A stretch of DNA of 64,000 nucleotides from Streptomyces sp. T12 (GTDB taxonomy: Bacteria > Actinomycetota > Actinomycetes > Streptomycetales > Streptomycetaceae), in assembly GCF_028736035.1 (NCBI RefSeq), contig NZ_CP117866.1, positions 6,572,001 to 6,636,000 of the forward strand, read 5' to 3'. Numbering within the stretch: the first letter of the stretch is position 1; every line of letters starts with the position of its first letter. Positions 54,614 through 64,000 of the stretch are shown here, one piece after another. The position numbers and the translations under genes are program-made. Below the pieces are notes generated by a model. That model was not told the origin of the DNA and did not search any database. It saw nothing but the letters and a program-made list of their open reading frames with translations.

Positions 54614-55426
54614 ATGAGCGGCATGAGCGGATGGGACGGCAAACACGAGCCCAGCGAGGAGAGAGGCCAGGCGGCCTGGGCCGCGCGGGAGCCGGTCGTT
54701 CCGCCACCGTGGGCGTCGGCACAGACGCAGACCTCCTTGTCGATGCCCCCACCCCTCCCGGTCCCTGTCCAGCCGTCACCCCTGCGGGCCCGCCGCCTTC
54801 TCCTCGTCCTCGTCACCGCCGCCGTCTTCGGCGCGGGCGTCGGCACCGGGGTCTGGTACGTCATCCGCGACGACTCCCACGCCGCCGCGACCGGGACGAC
54901 CCCCCTGCCGAGCGTCTCCGTCAGCGCCCCGTCGGCAGCCACCTCGGCGGCCACCCGCGACTCCGCCTCACCCCCGGGCTACCGTCGCGTCCAGGACCCC
55001 GTCGGCTACACCCTCCACGTCCCCGAGGACTGGATCCGCAGCCAGCGGCAGGGGGAGAAGGCGCCGGTGGTCCGCTACGACGCCCCGGAAGACGGCCGCA
55101 GCCTGCAGATCTTCGCGCTCGCGGAGGAGACCGCGGCCGAGTCCCTCGACCTCGCCGAGAACGACCCCGGTTACGGCTTCTCCACCCAGCCCGGCTACCG
55201 GGCCATGGACCGCGCCTCGGCCGCCGCCTGGTCCGAGCTCACCTACCGCTACGACGACGAGAACAAGGGCCCCCGCCAGGTCATCGACCACCGCTTCGAG
55301 GCCGCCGACGGCACGCTCTACGCGATCCGCGCCGCCGGCCCGGAGGACCTGGCCCCGGCGCTGGTCCGCGAACCGCTCACCGCCGCACTGGAGTCCTTCT
55401 GCCCGGCGGGCGGGGGGTGCCGGTGA
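54614..55426 (+). CDS. Membrane-anchored extracellular protein
   Basis: 270 residues from the ATG at 54614 (GGGGGA upstream). A short Pro-rich cytoplasmic part (to about residue 60) and one membrane helix (LLLVLVTAAVFGAGVGTGVWYV) precede a Ser/Ala/Thr linker and a globular extracellular domain (YRRVQDPVGYTLHVPEDWIR, YGFSTQPGYRAMDRAS, DGTLYAIRAAGPED). This domain is a recurrent Streptomyces type, sometimes attached to Ser/Thr kinases, but it has no catalytic motif I recognise. Function unknown. Confidence 0.75.
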   Translation: MSGMSGWDGKHEPSEERGQAAWAAREPVVPPPWASAQTQTSLSMPPPLPVPVQPSPLRARRLLLVLVTAAVFGAGVGTGVWYVIRDDSHAAATGTTPLPSVSVSAPSAATSAATRDSASPPGYRRVQDPVGYTLHVPEDWIRSQRQGEKAPVVRYDAPEDGRSLQIFALAEETAAESLDLAENDPGYGFSTQPGYRAMDRASAAAWSELTYRYDDENKGPRQVIDHRFEAADGTLYAIRAAGPEDLAPALVREPLTAALESFCPAGGGCR

Positions 55427-55447
55427 CGGGGACGGTTCGGGGACGGT

Positions 55448-56425
55448 TCAGGGGGCCAGGCGCTTTTCGAACCAATGGCTGCCGTAGATGTCGTCGGTGT
55501 AGGCGGGGATCTCCGTGTATCCGCAGGCCCGGTACATCGCCTGTGCCTCGGTGAGCGTGGCGTGCGTGTCGAGGCGTACGACGGTCAACTCCCGTGCGGT
55601 GGCCGCGCGTTCGAGGGCGTCGAGGAGGCGGCGGGCCAGGCCGAGGCGGCGGGCGTCCTTGTGCACCCAGACGTGGCGGATCTCGCCGACGCCCGGTTCC
55701 AGGCGCCGTAGCGCCCCGCAGCCGACCGGCCGGCCCTCCTCGTACGCGACGAAGAAGGCGCCCGCGTCCCCGGACACCTCGTCGGGCCGGACCAGGAAGG
55801 ACTTGTCGTAGCCCTCGGGAAAGCGCTGGTCGATGTCGGCGGCGTACGCGTCCAGGCAGGCGCGCGCGTCGGGGCTCGCGGCGTCGACCTCCTCGACGGT
55901 GATCCCGGCGAGGCGCAGTAGCCGGCGTGCCGTCGTCAGGGCCTCGGTCAGTGCCGTGCGCTGTGCCGCGCTCAGCCCTTCGAGCAGCCCGGCCGCGGCC
56001 GCGCCCGCCCGCCGGTTCTGCTCCTCCACCTCGACCCGCCCGGCCGGGGTCAGCTCGATCATGCGCAGCCGGTTGTCGTCCGGGTGGGCCCTCAGCCGGA
56101 CCATGCCCTGAGCCTGAAGTGCCTTGGCCATCCGGCTCAGGTAGCCGGCGTCCAGACCGAGCCGGCTCCTGAGCTCACGCAGAGAAGCGCCGTCCCCGAC
56201 CTCGAACAGCAGCCGGGCCTCGCCGAGCGGGCGGTCCTGGCCGAGGTAGTGGTCGTCCAGTACGCCGATGCGGCGCGTGAAGTAGCGGCTGAAGCGGCGG
56301 AAGGCCGTCACGTCGTGCCGGAGGCGCGCCTCGATGCCGTCCGTCGGGACCGGCTCCGTCGTGCCGGAGGCGCGCCTCGGCGCAGTCCTCGGTGCATCCC
56401 TCGACGTATCCCTCACTGGCTCCAT
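55448..56425 (-). CDS. MarR-GNAT fusion protein
   Basis: 325 residues. An N-terminal MarR winged-helix domain (about 35-165: LRELRSRLGLDAGYLSRMAK, VRLRAHPDDNRLRMIELT) is fused to a C-terminal GNAT acetyltransferase (about 175-325: VWVHKDARRLGLARRLLDAL is the acetyl-CoA motif A, then LYRACGY-like AMYRACGYTEIP). Such fusions are common in actinobacteria; the acetylated substrate is unknown. The gene is preceded by a perfect 18-bp palindrome, the expected site for autoregulation by its own MarR domain. It lies 11 bp downstream of the original WYL stop. Confidence 0.9.
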   Translation of the reverse strand: MEPVRDTSRDAPRTAPRRASGTTEPVPTDGIEARLRHDVTAFRRFSRYFTRRIGVLDDHYLGQDRPLGEARLLFEVGDGASLRELRSRLGLDAGYLSRMAKALQAQGMVRLRAHPDDNRLRMIELTPAGRVEVEEQNRRAGAAAAGLLEGLSAAQRTALTEALTTARRLLRLAGITVEEVDAASPDARACLDAYAADIDQRFPEGYDKSFLVRPDEVSGDAGAFFVAYEEGRPVGCGALRRLEPGVGEIRHVWVHKDARRLGLARRLLDALERAATARELTVVRLDTHATLTEAQAMYRACGYTEIPAYTDDIYGSHWFEKRLAP

Positions 56426-56428
56426 ATT

Positions 56429-56446
56429 CTTTGACTTTAGTCAAAG
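56429..56446. promoter_or_regulatory. Perfect 18-bp palindrome before the MarR-GNAT gene
   Basis: CTTTGACT-TT-AGTCAAAG lies 4 nt from the MarR-GNAT start codon. MarR dimers bind palindromes of this length. It also contains the original stop codon of the upstream WYL gene, so the two genes share these bases. Confidence 0.75.
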
Positions 56447-57416
56447 GTCGCGTCGGGGGCCATGCCTTCGGCCGCTTCCGTGAGGCGCCGGCCGAGCGCT
56501 CGGGCAGCTCCCGCAGTTCCGGCGGCCCGACGATGCGGAACGGGGCCCGGATCGCCGTCAGCTGCTCGGCGTACCAGTCCGGCTCGTCGGTGGTGGCGAG
56601 GAGGCGTGTGGTGCCGTCGTCGATCGGCTCGGGGCGGCCGAGGCTGCGGGGGAGCCATTCGGTCACGAGCGCGGCGGGCGCGTCGATCACGATCTCCACT
56701 TCATGGCTCCAGCCCTGGGAGAGGTGTTCCTCAAGGGTCTCGACGGGACGCAGACCGGTGGGCGGCTCGAAGGTGTCGGGGAGTGCCGTCACCGTGGTGA
56801 CCCGGTCCACGCGCAGGACGCGGCGCGCGTCGCGCGTGTGCGACCAGCAGAGCAGATACCAGCGGCCGTGGTGGACGACGACCGCCCATGGGTCGACCTC
56901 CATGGTCCGCTCGCCGCGCGAGCCAAGCCGGTAGCCGAGGCGCAGGCGGTGATGTGCGGCGGCGGCCTGGACGAGCGCGGCGGTGGTGTCGGGGTCGGGG
57001 CGGGAGGCGGCGTCGGGGCCGCCCCGGGCGCTGACCTTGCGGACGGCCTCGGCCGGGTGTGCGACCGGTTCGGGCAGGGCGCGCAGGAGCTTGCCGAGCG
57101 CGCTGCCCACCGGGCCGGACGGGTCGGCCGCGTCGTGATGGCCGTCCAGTACGGCCATGACCAGGCCGAGCGCCTCGGTCGGGGTGAACATCAGCGGTGG
57201 CAGGCGCAGGCCCCGGCCGAGGCGGTAGCCGCCGTACGGGCCCCGGGTGGACTCGACGGGGATGCCGGCCTCGCGCAGGATGCCGACGTGGCGGCGGGCG
57301 GCGCGTTCGGAGACGCCGAGGCGGCCGGCCAGGCGGTCGGCGGTGATGCCGGGATTGTTCTGGAGGAGTTCCAGGAGCAGCAGGGCTCGGGCGGTGGGGC
57401 TTTCGTCGTGGCTCAT
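56437..57416 (-). CDS. WYL-domain transcriptional regulator with apparent frameshift
   Basis: About 325 residues from the ATG at 57416. N-terminal DeoR-type winged helix (LLLLELLQNNPGITADRLAG, VSERAARRHVGILREAG), then a WYL domain (LGYRLGSRGERTMEVDPWAV, WYLLCWSHTRDARRVLRVD) and a WCX extension ending VGPPELREL. After that the frame runs on past 56437 into the MarR-GNAT gene. A one-base shift near 56501-56507 instead gives the family-like end ARALGRRLTEAAEGMAP and DATFD-stop at 56437. It is divergent from the DinB-like gene. Confidence 0.8.
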
Positions 57417-57481
57417 CCTCGGCCCAGGTGACTTTTGATTCCGGAAGTGGATCGACCGGAACCGACCCTAGTCTGCCCGTC
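57417..57481. promoter_or_regulatory. Divergent promoter, WYL gene / DinB-like gene
   Basis: A 65-bp region. TAGTCT at 57469-57474 lies 7 nt before the ATG at 57482 and no Shine-Dalgarno sequence is present. This is the spacing expected for a leaderless transcript starting at the ATG. Confidence 0.5.
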
Positions 57482-58042
57482 ATGACCCACGACACCGAAC
57501 AGCCGATCCTCGTCGAGCCGCCCGTCGCCGGCTCCGAGGTCGACACCCTCATCGGCTCCCTGGAGCGCCAGCGCCGTACCTTCGCCTGGAAGTGCGAGGG
57601 GCTGGACGCGGCCGGCCTGGGCACACGGCTCGCGCCCTCCGCCCTGACCCTGGGCGGGCTGCTCAAGCATCTGGCCCTGGTCGAGGACGAGTACTTCACC
57701 CGGCGCCTGCTCGGAGTGGCGCTGCCCCCGCCGTGGGACGCGGTGGACTGGGACGCCGACCCCGACTGGGAGTGGCGGTCGGCGGCCCAGGACAAGCCCG
57801 AGCGGCTGTACGCGCTGTGGGAGGAGGCGGTGGCCCGCTCCCGGGCCAACCTGCGGGCGGTGCTGTCCGAGGGTGGCGTGGACCAGTTGGTCCGCCACAC
57901 CTGGCCCGACGGCCGGGCGCCCAGCGTGCGGCGCGTCCTGATCGACCTCGTCGAGGAGTACGCCCGTCACGTCGGCCAGGCCGACATGATCCGCGAGTCG
58001 ATCGACGGCCGGGTGGGGGAGGACCCGCCGGCCGACTTCTGA
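57482..58042 (+). CDS. DinB/DUF664-family protein
   Basis: 186 residues. Four-helix DinB-like fold with the conserved metal-type His in LLKHLALVEDEYF and YARHVGQADMIRESIDG, and RRTFAWKCEGLDAAGL near the start. In actinobacteria these proteins include mycothiol-dependent enzymes, but most members are uncharacterised. It probably starts without a leader (see the promoter entry). WYL regulators often control an adjacent divergent gene, so this may be its target. Confidence 0.83.
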   Translation: MTHDTEQPILVEPPVAGSEVDTLIGSLERQRRTFAWKCEGLDAAGLGTRLAPSALTLGGLLKHLALVEDEYFTRRLLGVALPPPWDAVDWDADPDWEWRSAAQDKPERLYALWEEAVARSRANLRAVLSEGGVDQLVRHTWPDGRAPSVRRVLIDLVEEYARHVGQADMIRESIDGRVGEDPPADF

Positions 58043-58225
58043 ACCACCCTTCGACGCCTTCGGCGTCCCTTTCGTTCCTGTTTGCCCGCATGTTCAGTGA
58101 CACAGCACACTTTCGGCCACCGATTGCGCATGCAATCCGAGGGCCCGGGCAGGCGATGACGGTCCTCGTGAGTGACACCTGTGTGACTCAGGGGCACCGA
58201 CCAGGAACGGAAGGCAACACCGATC
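58043..58225. promoter_or_regulatory. Upstream region of the betaine operon
   Basis: 183 bp with an interrupted palindrome GATTGC-GCAT-GCAATC at 58122-58137, about 90 nt before the aldehyde dehydrogenase start. It is a candidate operator for the operon; the regulator is not in the window. Confidence 0.45.
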
Positions 58226-59752
58226 ATGACCGGACAGCAGGCGCGGCAGGCACGACAGACGATTCACGCGGGCGGCGAGTGGCGCGAAGCCGTCACCGGC
58301 GCGACGCGCGACATCCTCGACCCCGCGGATGCGCTGCCCTTCGCCGTGGTCGCGGAGGGTGACGATAAGGACACCGACCTGGCCGTGGCGGCCGCCCGCC
58401 GTGCCTTCGACGGCGGGCAGGGTCAGTGGCCCCGCACTCCCGTCGCCGAGCGTGCCGCCCTGCTGCGCCGCGTCGCCGACCTGCTGGTGCGCGACCGCGA
58501 GGAGCTCGGTCTGCTGGAGAGCCGCGACGCCGGCAAGACCGTCGAAGAGGGCCGGGTCGACATCGACTGCGTCGCCGACGCCTTCCGCTACTTCGCCGAC
58601 CTCGTCGCCGCCGAGGCCCCCGGCCGGGTCGTCGACGCGGGCTCGCCCGACATCCACAGCGTCGTCGTCCATGAGCCGGTCGGCGTGTGCGCGCTGATCA
58701 CGCCCTGGAACTACCCCCTCCTCCAGGCCAGTTGGAAGATCGCGCCCGCCCTCGCGGCCGGCAACACCTTCGTCGTCAAGCCGAGCGAGATCACGCCGCT
58801 GACGACGATCGCGCTGATCGAGCTGCTCGTCGAGGCGGGGCTGCCGGCCGGCGTCGCCAACATCGTCACCGGGCCCGGCCACTCGGTCGGCGCCCGGCTC
58901 GCCGAGCACCCCGACGTCGACCTCGTCTCCTTCACCGGCGGCCTGATCAGCGGCACGAAGGTGGCCCAGGCCGCGGCGCCGAGCGTCAAGAAGGTCGCCC
59001 TCGAACTCGGCGGCAAGAACCCCAACGTCGTCTTCGCCGACGCCTGCGCCACCGACGAGGCCTTCGACACCGCCGTAGACCAGGCCCTCAACGCCGCCTT
59101 CATCCACAGCGGCCAGGTCTGCTCGGCGGGCGCCCGCCTGATCATCGAGGACTCCGTCCGGGACCGCTTCGTCGCCGAACTCGCCCGCCGGGCAAGCCGT
59201 ATCCGCCTCGGTCGCGGCACCGCGGACGGCGTCGAGTGCGGACCGCTCGTCTCCGAGCAGCAGCGCACGAAGGTCGAGGCGTACGTCGACTCCGCGCTCA
59301 AGGACGGCGCGGTACTGCGTTCCGGCGGCAGGCGTCCCGAGCCGTCGCCCGAGCGGCCGGAGAACGGCTACTTCTACGAGCCGACCGTCCTCGACCACTG
59401 CCACCGCGAGATGGCCGTCGTACGCGAGGAGGTCTTCGGTCCGGTCCTCACCGTCGAGACCTTCCGCACCGAGGACGAGGCGATCGCCCTCGCCAACGAC
59501 ACCGAGTACGGCCTCGCGGGCGCCGTCTGGACCGCCGACGCGGGCCGCGCCCGCCGGGTCGCCGGCCGCCTCCGGCACGGCACCGTCTGGATCAACGACT
59601 TCCACCCCTACCTCCCGCAGGCGGAGTGGGGCGGCTTCGGCAAGAGCGGGGTGGGCCGCGAGCTCGGCCCCGCCGGACTCGCCGAATACCGCGAGAGCAA
59701 GCACGTCTACCAGAACCTCGCACCGAAGCCGGTGCGGTGGTTCGCGGGCTGA
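58226..59752 (+). CDS. betB: Betaine-aldehyde dehydrogenase-like ALDH
   Basis: 508 residues; GGAAGG lies upstream of the ATG. Canonical NAD(P)-dependent aldehyde dehydrogenase: NAD site ITPWNYPLL, catalytic Glu260 in LELGGKNPN, catalytic Cys299 in SGQVCSAG, C-terminal GGFGKSGVGRELG. Gene order with a GMC oxidase and a betaine-type ABC transporter indicates oxidation of betaine aldehyde to glycine betaine. Other aldehydes remain possible. First gene of the operon. Confidence 0.85.
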   Translation: MTGQQARQARQTIHAGGEWREAVTGATRDILDPADALPFAVVAEGDDKDTDLAVAAARRAFDGGQGQWPRTPVAERAALLRRVADLLVRDREELGLLESRDAGKTVEEGRVDIDCVADAFRYFADLVAAEAPGRVVDAGSPDIHSVVVHEPVGVCALITPWNYPLLQASWKIAPALAAGNTFVVKPSEITPLTTIALIELLVEAGLPAGVANIVTGPGHSVGARLAEHPDVDLVSFTGGLISGTKVAQAAAPSVKKVALELGGKNPNVVFADACATDEAFDTAVDQALNAAFIHSGQVCSAGARLIIEDSVRDRFVAELARRASRIRLGRGTADGVECGPLVSEQQRTKVEAYVDSALKDGAVLRSGGRRPEPSPERPENGYFYEPTVLDHCHREMAVVREEVFGPVLTVETFRTEDEAIALANDTEYGLAGAVWTADAGRARRVAGRLRHGTVWINDFHPYLPQAEWGGFGKSGVGRELGPAGLAEYRESKHVYQNLAPKPVRWFAG

Positions 59753-59802
59753 CCCGAGCCCCGTAAGCCCGTCCAGCCCGACCCCTCCTGGAGTACCACC
59801 CC

Positions 59803-61331
59803 ATGCCCGACACCACCCCCCACACGTACGACTACGTCGTCATCGGCGGCGGCACGGCAGGCTCCGTCATCGCCTCCCGCCTCACCGAGAACCCCGATGT
59901 CACCGTCGCCGTCATCGAGGGAGGCCCCAGCGACGTCGGCCGCGACGACGTGCTGACCCTGCGCCGCTGGATGGGCCTGCTCGGCGGCGAGCTGGACTAC
60001 GACTACCCGACCACCGAGCAGCCCCGCGGCAACTCGCACATCCGGCACAGCCGTGCCCGCGTCCTCGGCGGCTGCTCCTCGCACAACACCCTCATCGCCT
60101 TCAAGCCGCTGCCGTCCGACTGGGACGAGTGGGAGGCGGCCGGCGCCACGGGCTGGGGCGCGGTGCCGATGGAGGCGTACTTCGCCCGGCTGAAGAACAA
60201 CATCGTCCCGGTCGACGAGCAGGACCGGAACGCCATCGCCCGTGACTTCGTCGACGCGGCACAGGGGGCGCTCGACGTCCCGCGCGTCGAGGGCTTCAAC
60301 AAGCAGCCCTTCACCGAGGGCGTCGGCTTCTTCGACCTCGCCTACCACCCCGAGAACAACAAGCGCTCCTCGGCGTCGGTGGCGTACCTGCACCCGGTGA
60401 TGGACGAGCGCGAGAACCTCACCATCCTGCTGGAGACCTGGGCGTACAAGCTGGAGCTGGACGGCACCCGCGCCGAGGGCGTGCACGTGCGCACCAAGGA
60501 CGGCGAGGAACTGCTGATCCGCGCCCGGCGCGAGGTCGTGCTGGCCGCGGGCGCCGTCGACACGCCCCGCCTGCTGATGCACTCCGGCATCGGTCCCAAG
60601 GAGGACCTCGCCAAGCTGGGCATACCGGTGGTCCACGACCTGCCCGGTGTCGGTGAGAACCTGCTCGACCACCCCGAGTCGGTGATCGTCTGGGAGACCC
60701 ACGGCCCGATCCCCGAGAACTCCGCGATGGACTCCGACGCCGGCCTCTTCGTCCGCCGCGACCCCGAACACCAGGGCCCCGACCTGATGTTCCACTTCTA
60801 CCAGATCCCGTTCACGGACAACCCGGAGCGACTGGGCTACGAGCGGCCGCAGTTCGGGGTGTCCATGACCCCGAACATCCCCAAGCCCAGGAGCCGCGGC
60901 CGGCTGTACCTGACCAGCGCCGACCCATCCGTCAAGCCCGCCCTCGACTTCCGCTACTTCACCGACGAGGACGACTACGACGGCCGCACCCTCGTCGACG
61001 GCATCCGCATCGCCCGCGAGATCGCCGCGACCGAACCGCTGGCGAGCTGGCTCAAGCGCGAGGTGTGCCCCGGCCCGGACGTCACGGGCGACGAGGAGCT
61101 GAGCGAGTACGCGCGCAAGGTCGCGCACACCGTGTACCACCCGGCGGGCACCTGCCGGATGGGCGCCGCCGACGACGAACTCGCGGTGGTGGACCCACAG
61201 TTGAGGATCCGTGGCCTGGACGGCATTCGTATCGCCGACGCCTCTGTCTTCCCGACGATGACCGCCGTGAACCCGATGATCGGGGTGCTCATGGTCGGGG
61301 AGAAGGCTGTCGATCTGCTTGGAGGTGAGGC

Positions 61332-61335
<4 letters not shown>
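59803..61335 (+). CDS. betA: GMC-family choline dehydrogenase/oxidase-like flavoprotein
   Basis: 510 residues; CTGGAG upstream. FAD-binding dinucleotide fold [22 protein letters not shown] signatures [13 protein letters not shown] and [20 protein letters not shown], active-site His in [11 protein letters not shown] and Asn in TAVNPMIG. It is expected to oxidise choline to betaine aldehyde ahead of the adjacent dehydrogenase. It is 50 nt downstream of betB and its stop overlaps the start of the transporter ATPase gene. Confidence 0.85.
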
Positions 61336-62458
<1,123 letters not shown>

Positions 62459-62459
<1 letters not shown>

Positions 62460-64000
62460 TGGCCACCGTCACCACTGCCGCCCCTCGCATCGCCGTTCCG
62501 GGCGTCCTCAAGCACCCTGTCCTGCGCAAGCTCATGCTGCTCGCGCTCGCCGCCGCGATCCTCGTGCCGCTGGCCAACGCCCGCTGGGCGAGCGGCAGCT
62601 GGCCCGCCGCGCTGACCGTCGACTTCACCGAGCCGCTCACCAAGGCCAGCGTCTGGATCATCGACAACCGGGACAGCCACCCGCTGTTCCTCTACTTCTT
62701 CGGGCACATCAGCAACGCGGTCGTGATCGCCGTACGCGCCGTGTACCTGGTGCTGCTCGCGGCCGGCTGGGCCGGTGTCACCGCCGCCGGGGCCCTCGTC
62801 GCCTGGCGTGTGGCCGGCTGGAGACTCGCCGCGGGCACCGGGATCGCCTTTCTGGCCTGCGGGTTCCTCGGCATGTGGATCCCGACCATGCAGACCCTCG
62901 CGCTCATGGTCGTGGCGGTCCTCGCCTCGGTCGCCGTGGGCGCGGTGCTCGGTCTCGCCGCCGGTCTCTCCGACCGTATGGACAGGATCCTGCGCCCCGT
63001 CCTGGACACCATGCAGGTGCTCCCCGCGTACGCCTACCTGCTCCCCGTCGTCCTGGTCTTCGGCATGGGCGTCCCCGCGGCCGTCCTGGCCACCGTCGTC
63101 TACGCCGCCCCGCCGATGGCCCGCCTCACCGCCCTCGGCCTGCGCGGCGCCGACAAGGAGGTGCTGGAGGCGGTCGAGTCGCTCGGCACCACCGCACGGC
63201 AGCGCCTGCTGACCGCCCGCATCCCGCTGGCCCGCAAGGAGCTCCTGCTCGGCCTCAACCAGACGATCATGATGGCGCTGTCCATGGCGGTCATCGCGTC
63301 GGTCATCGGCGCGGGCGGCCTCGGTGACCGCGTCTACCAGGCGCTGGGGTCCGTGGACGTGGGCGCGGCGCTCGCGGCCGGTATCCCGATCGTGCTGCTC
63401 GCCGTCGTACTGGACCGGGTGACCGCAGCGGCGGGGGAGGCGCTCAGTGACGAGCCGCAGCCAGGAGGCCGGGCGCGCTGGCTGTACGCCCTGGTCGCCG
63501 CCGTGGCCGTGGCGGTCGCCGGGCGTCTGGCGGGACGCCTCGACTGGCCCGACGCCTGGGCCCTGAACATCGCCGAGCCGGTCAACCGCGCCGTCGACTG
63601 GATGACCGACCACCTCTACTCCGGCGTCCCCGTCATCGGCGGCACCGCCGACTGGGCCGCCCACTTCACCACCTGGGTCCTCGACCCCGTGCGCGACACC
63701 CTGCAGTGGCTGCCCTGGTGGTCGGTCCTGCTGATCGTCGCCGCCCTCGCCTGGCTGATCGGCACCTGGCGCACCGCGCTGACCGCCGTGCTCGCCATGG
63801 CCGCGATCGGCGTACTGGGCGTGTGGACGCCGTCGCTCGACACCCTCTCCCAGGTCCTGGCGGCCGTCGCCGTCACCCTGGTCCTGGGCTTCGCGACCGG
63901 CATCGCGGCGGCGCGCAGCGACCGGGTCGAGCGGATGCTCCGGCCCGTCCTGGACGTCTTCCAGACGATGCCGCAGTTCGTGTACCTGATCCCGGTGGTG
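62459..64000 (+). CDS. proW: Tandem-fused betaine-type ABC permease (3' end outside window)
   Basis: Open to the window edge from the ATG at 62459, with AAGGAGG 7 nt before it; at least 514 residues. It begins MATVTTAAPRIAVPGVLKHP. A first complete permease module has the BPD-type EAA loop (ADKEVLEAVESLGTTARQRL) and the segment MQVLPAYAYLLPVVLVFGMG. A second copy begins at the end of the window with the parallel segment LDVFQTMPQFVYLIPVV. The two modules are therefore fused in one chain, unlike the single-module ProW of E. coli. A substrate-binding protein gene is expected just downstream. Confidence 0.88.

Overview
The window is a high-GC chromosomal segment from a Streptomyces. The evidence is very high third-position GC, frequent GTG and TTG starts, many small secreted proteins, a SARP regulator, and a gene order (pcrA, icmB, sucCD, purNH, folD, mdh, betaine genes) typical of the Streptomyces core. 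The species cannot be named from the sequence alone.

Layout. 1-6.1 kb: the 3' part of pcrA, an M23 cell-wall peptidase, a secreted lipase-like hydrolase and the B12-binding mutase subunit icmB. 6.2-15.5 kb: a SWIM protein with a DUF5691 protein, divergent from a MoxR AAA+ ATPase, a DUF5682 protein and a VWA protein. This is the same gene set as the uncharacterised E. coli yehL-yehM-yehP-yehQ locus. 15.8-19.3 kb: two secreted low-complexity proteins, one built of 11-residue repeats. 19.9-28.7 kb: core metabolism (sucC, sucD, purN, purH) around an unusual XRE/sigma-like/membrane fusion and two membrane proteins.

28.7-48.0 kb is the most unusual part. It is an accessory island between purH and folD. 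It holds four membrane Ser/Thr kinases: three end outside the cell in a peptidoglycan-binding domain and one in a lysozyme/lytic-transglycosylase-like domain. Two full FHA proteins and one internally deleted FHA protein each overlap a kinase by 4 nt. The island also has an AfsR-type SARP and about ten small secreted proteins, many with peptidoglycan-binding folds. It contains decayed copies of the same families, a decayed acyl-CoA dehydrogenase and transposase debris. Nine copies of a 22-bp inverted repeat (about TACCT-N10-AGGKT) lie in this island, seven of them 58-97 bp upstream of its genes. I infer a cell-wall-sensing phosphorylation system with its own regulon; this is not shown.

48.2-58.0 kb: a membrane protein, folD, DUF3017, two membrane-anchored XRE proteins, mdh with an operator-like palindrome, a MarR-GNAT protein behind a perfect 18-bp palindrome, a WYL regulator with an apparent frameshift, and a DinB-like protein. 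58.2-64.0 kb: an operon for choline/betaine oxidation and betaine-type ABC transport (betB-like, betA-like, proV-like, and a tandem-fused permease cut by the window end).
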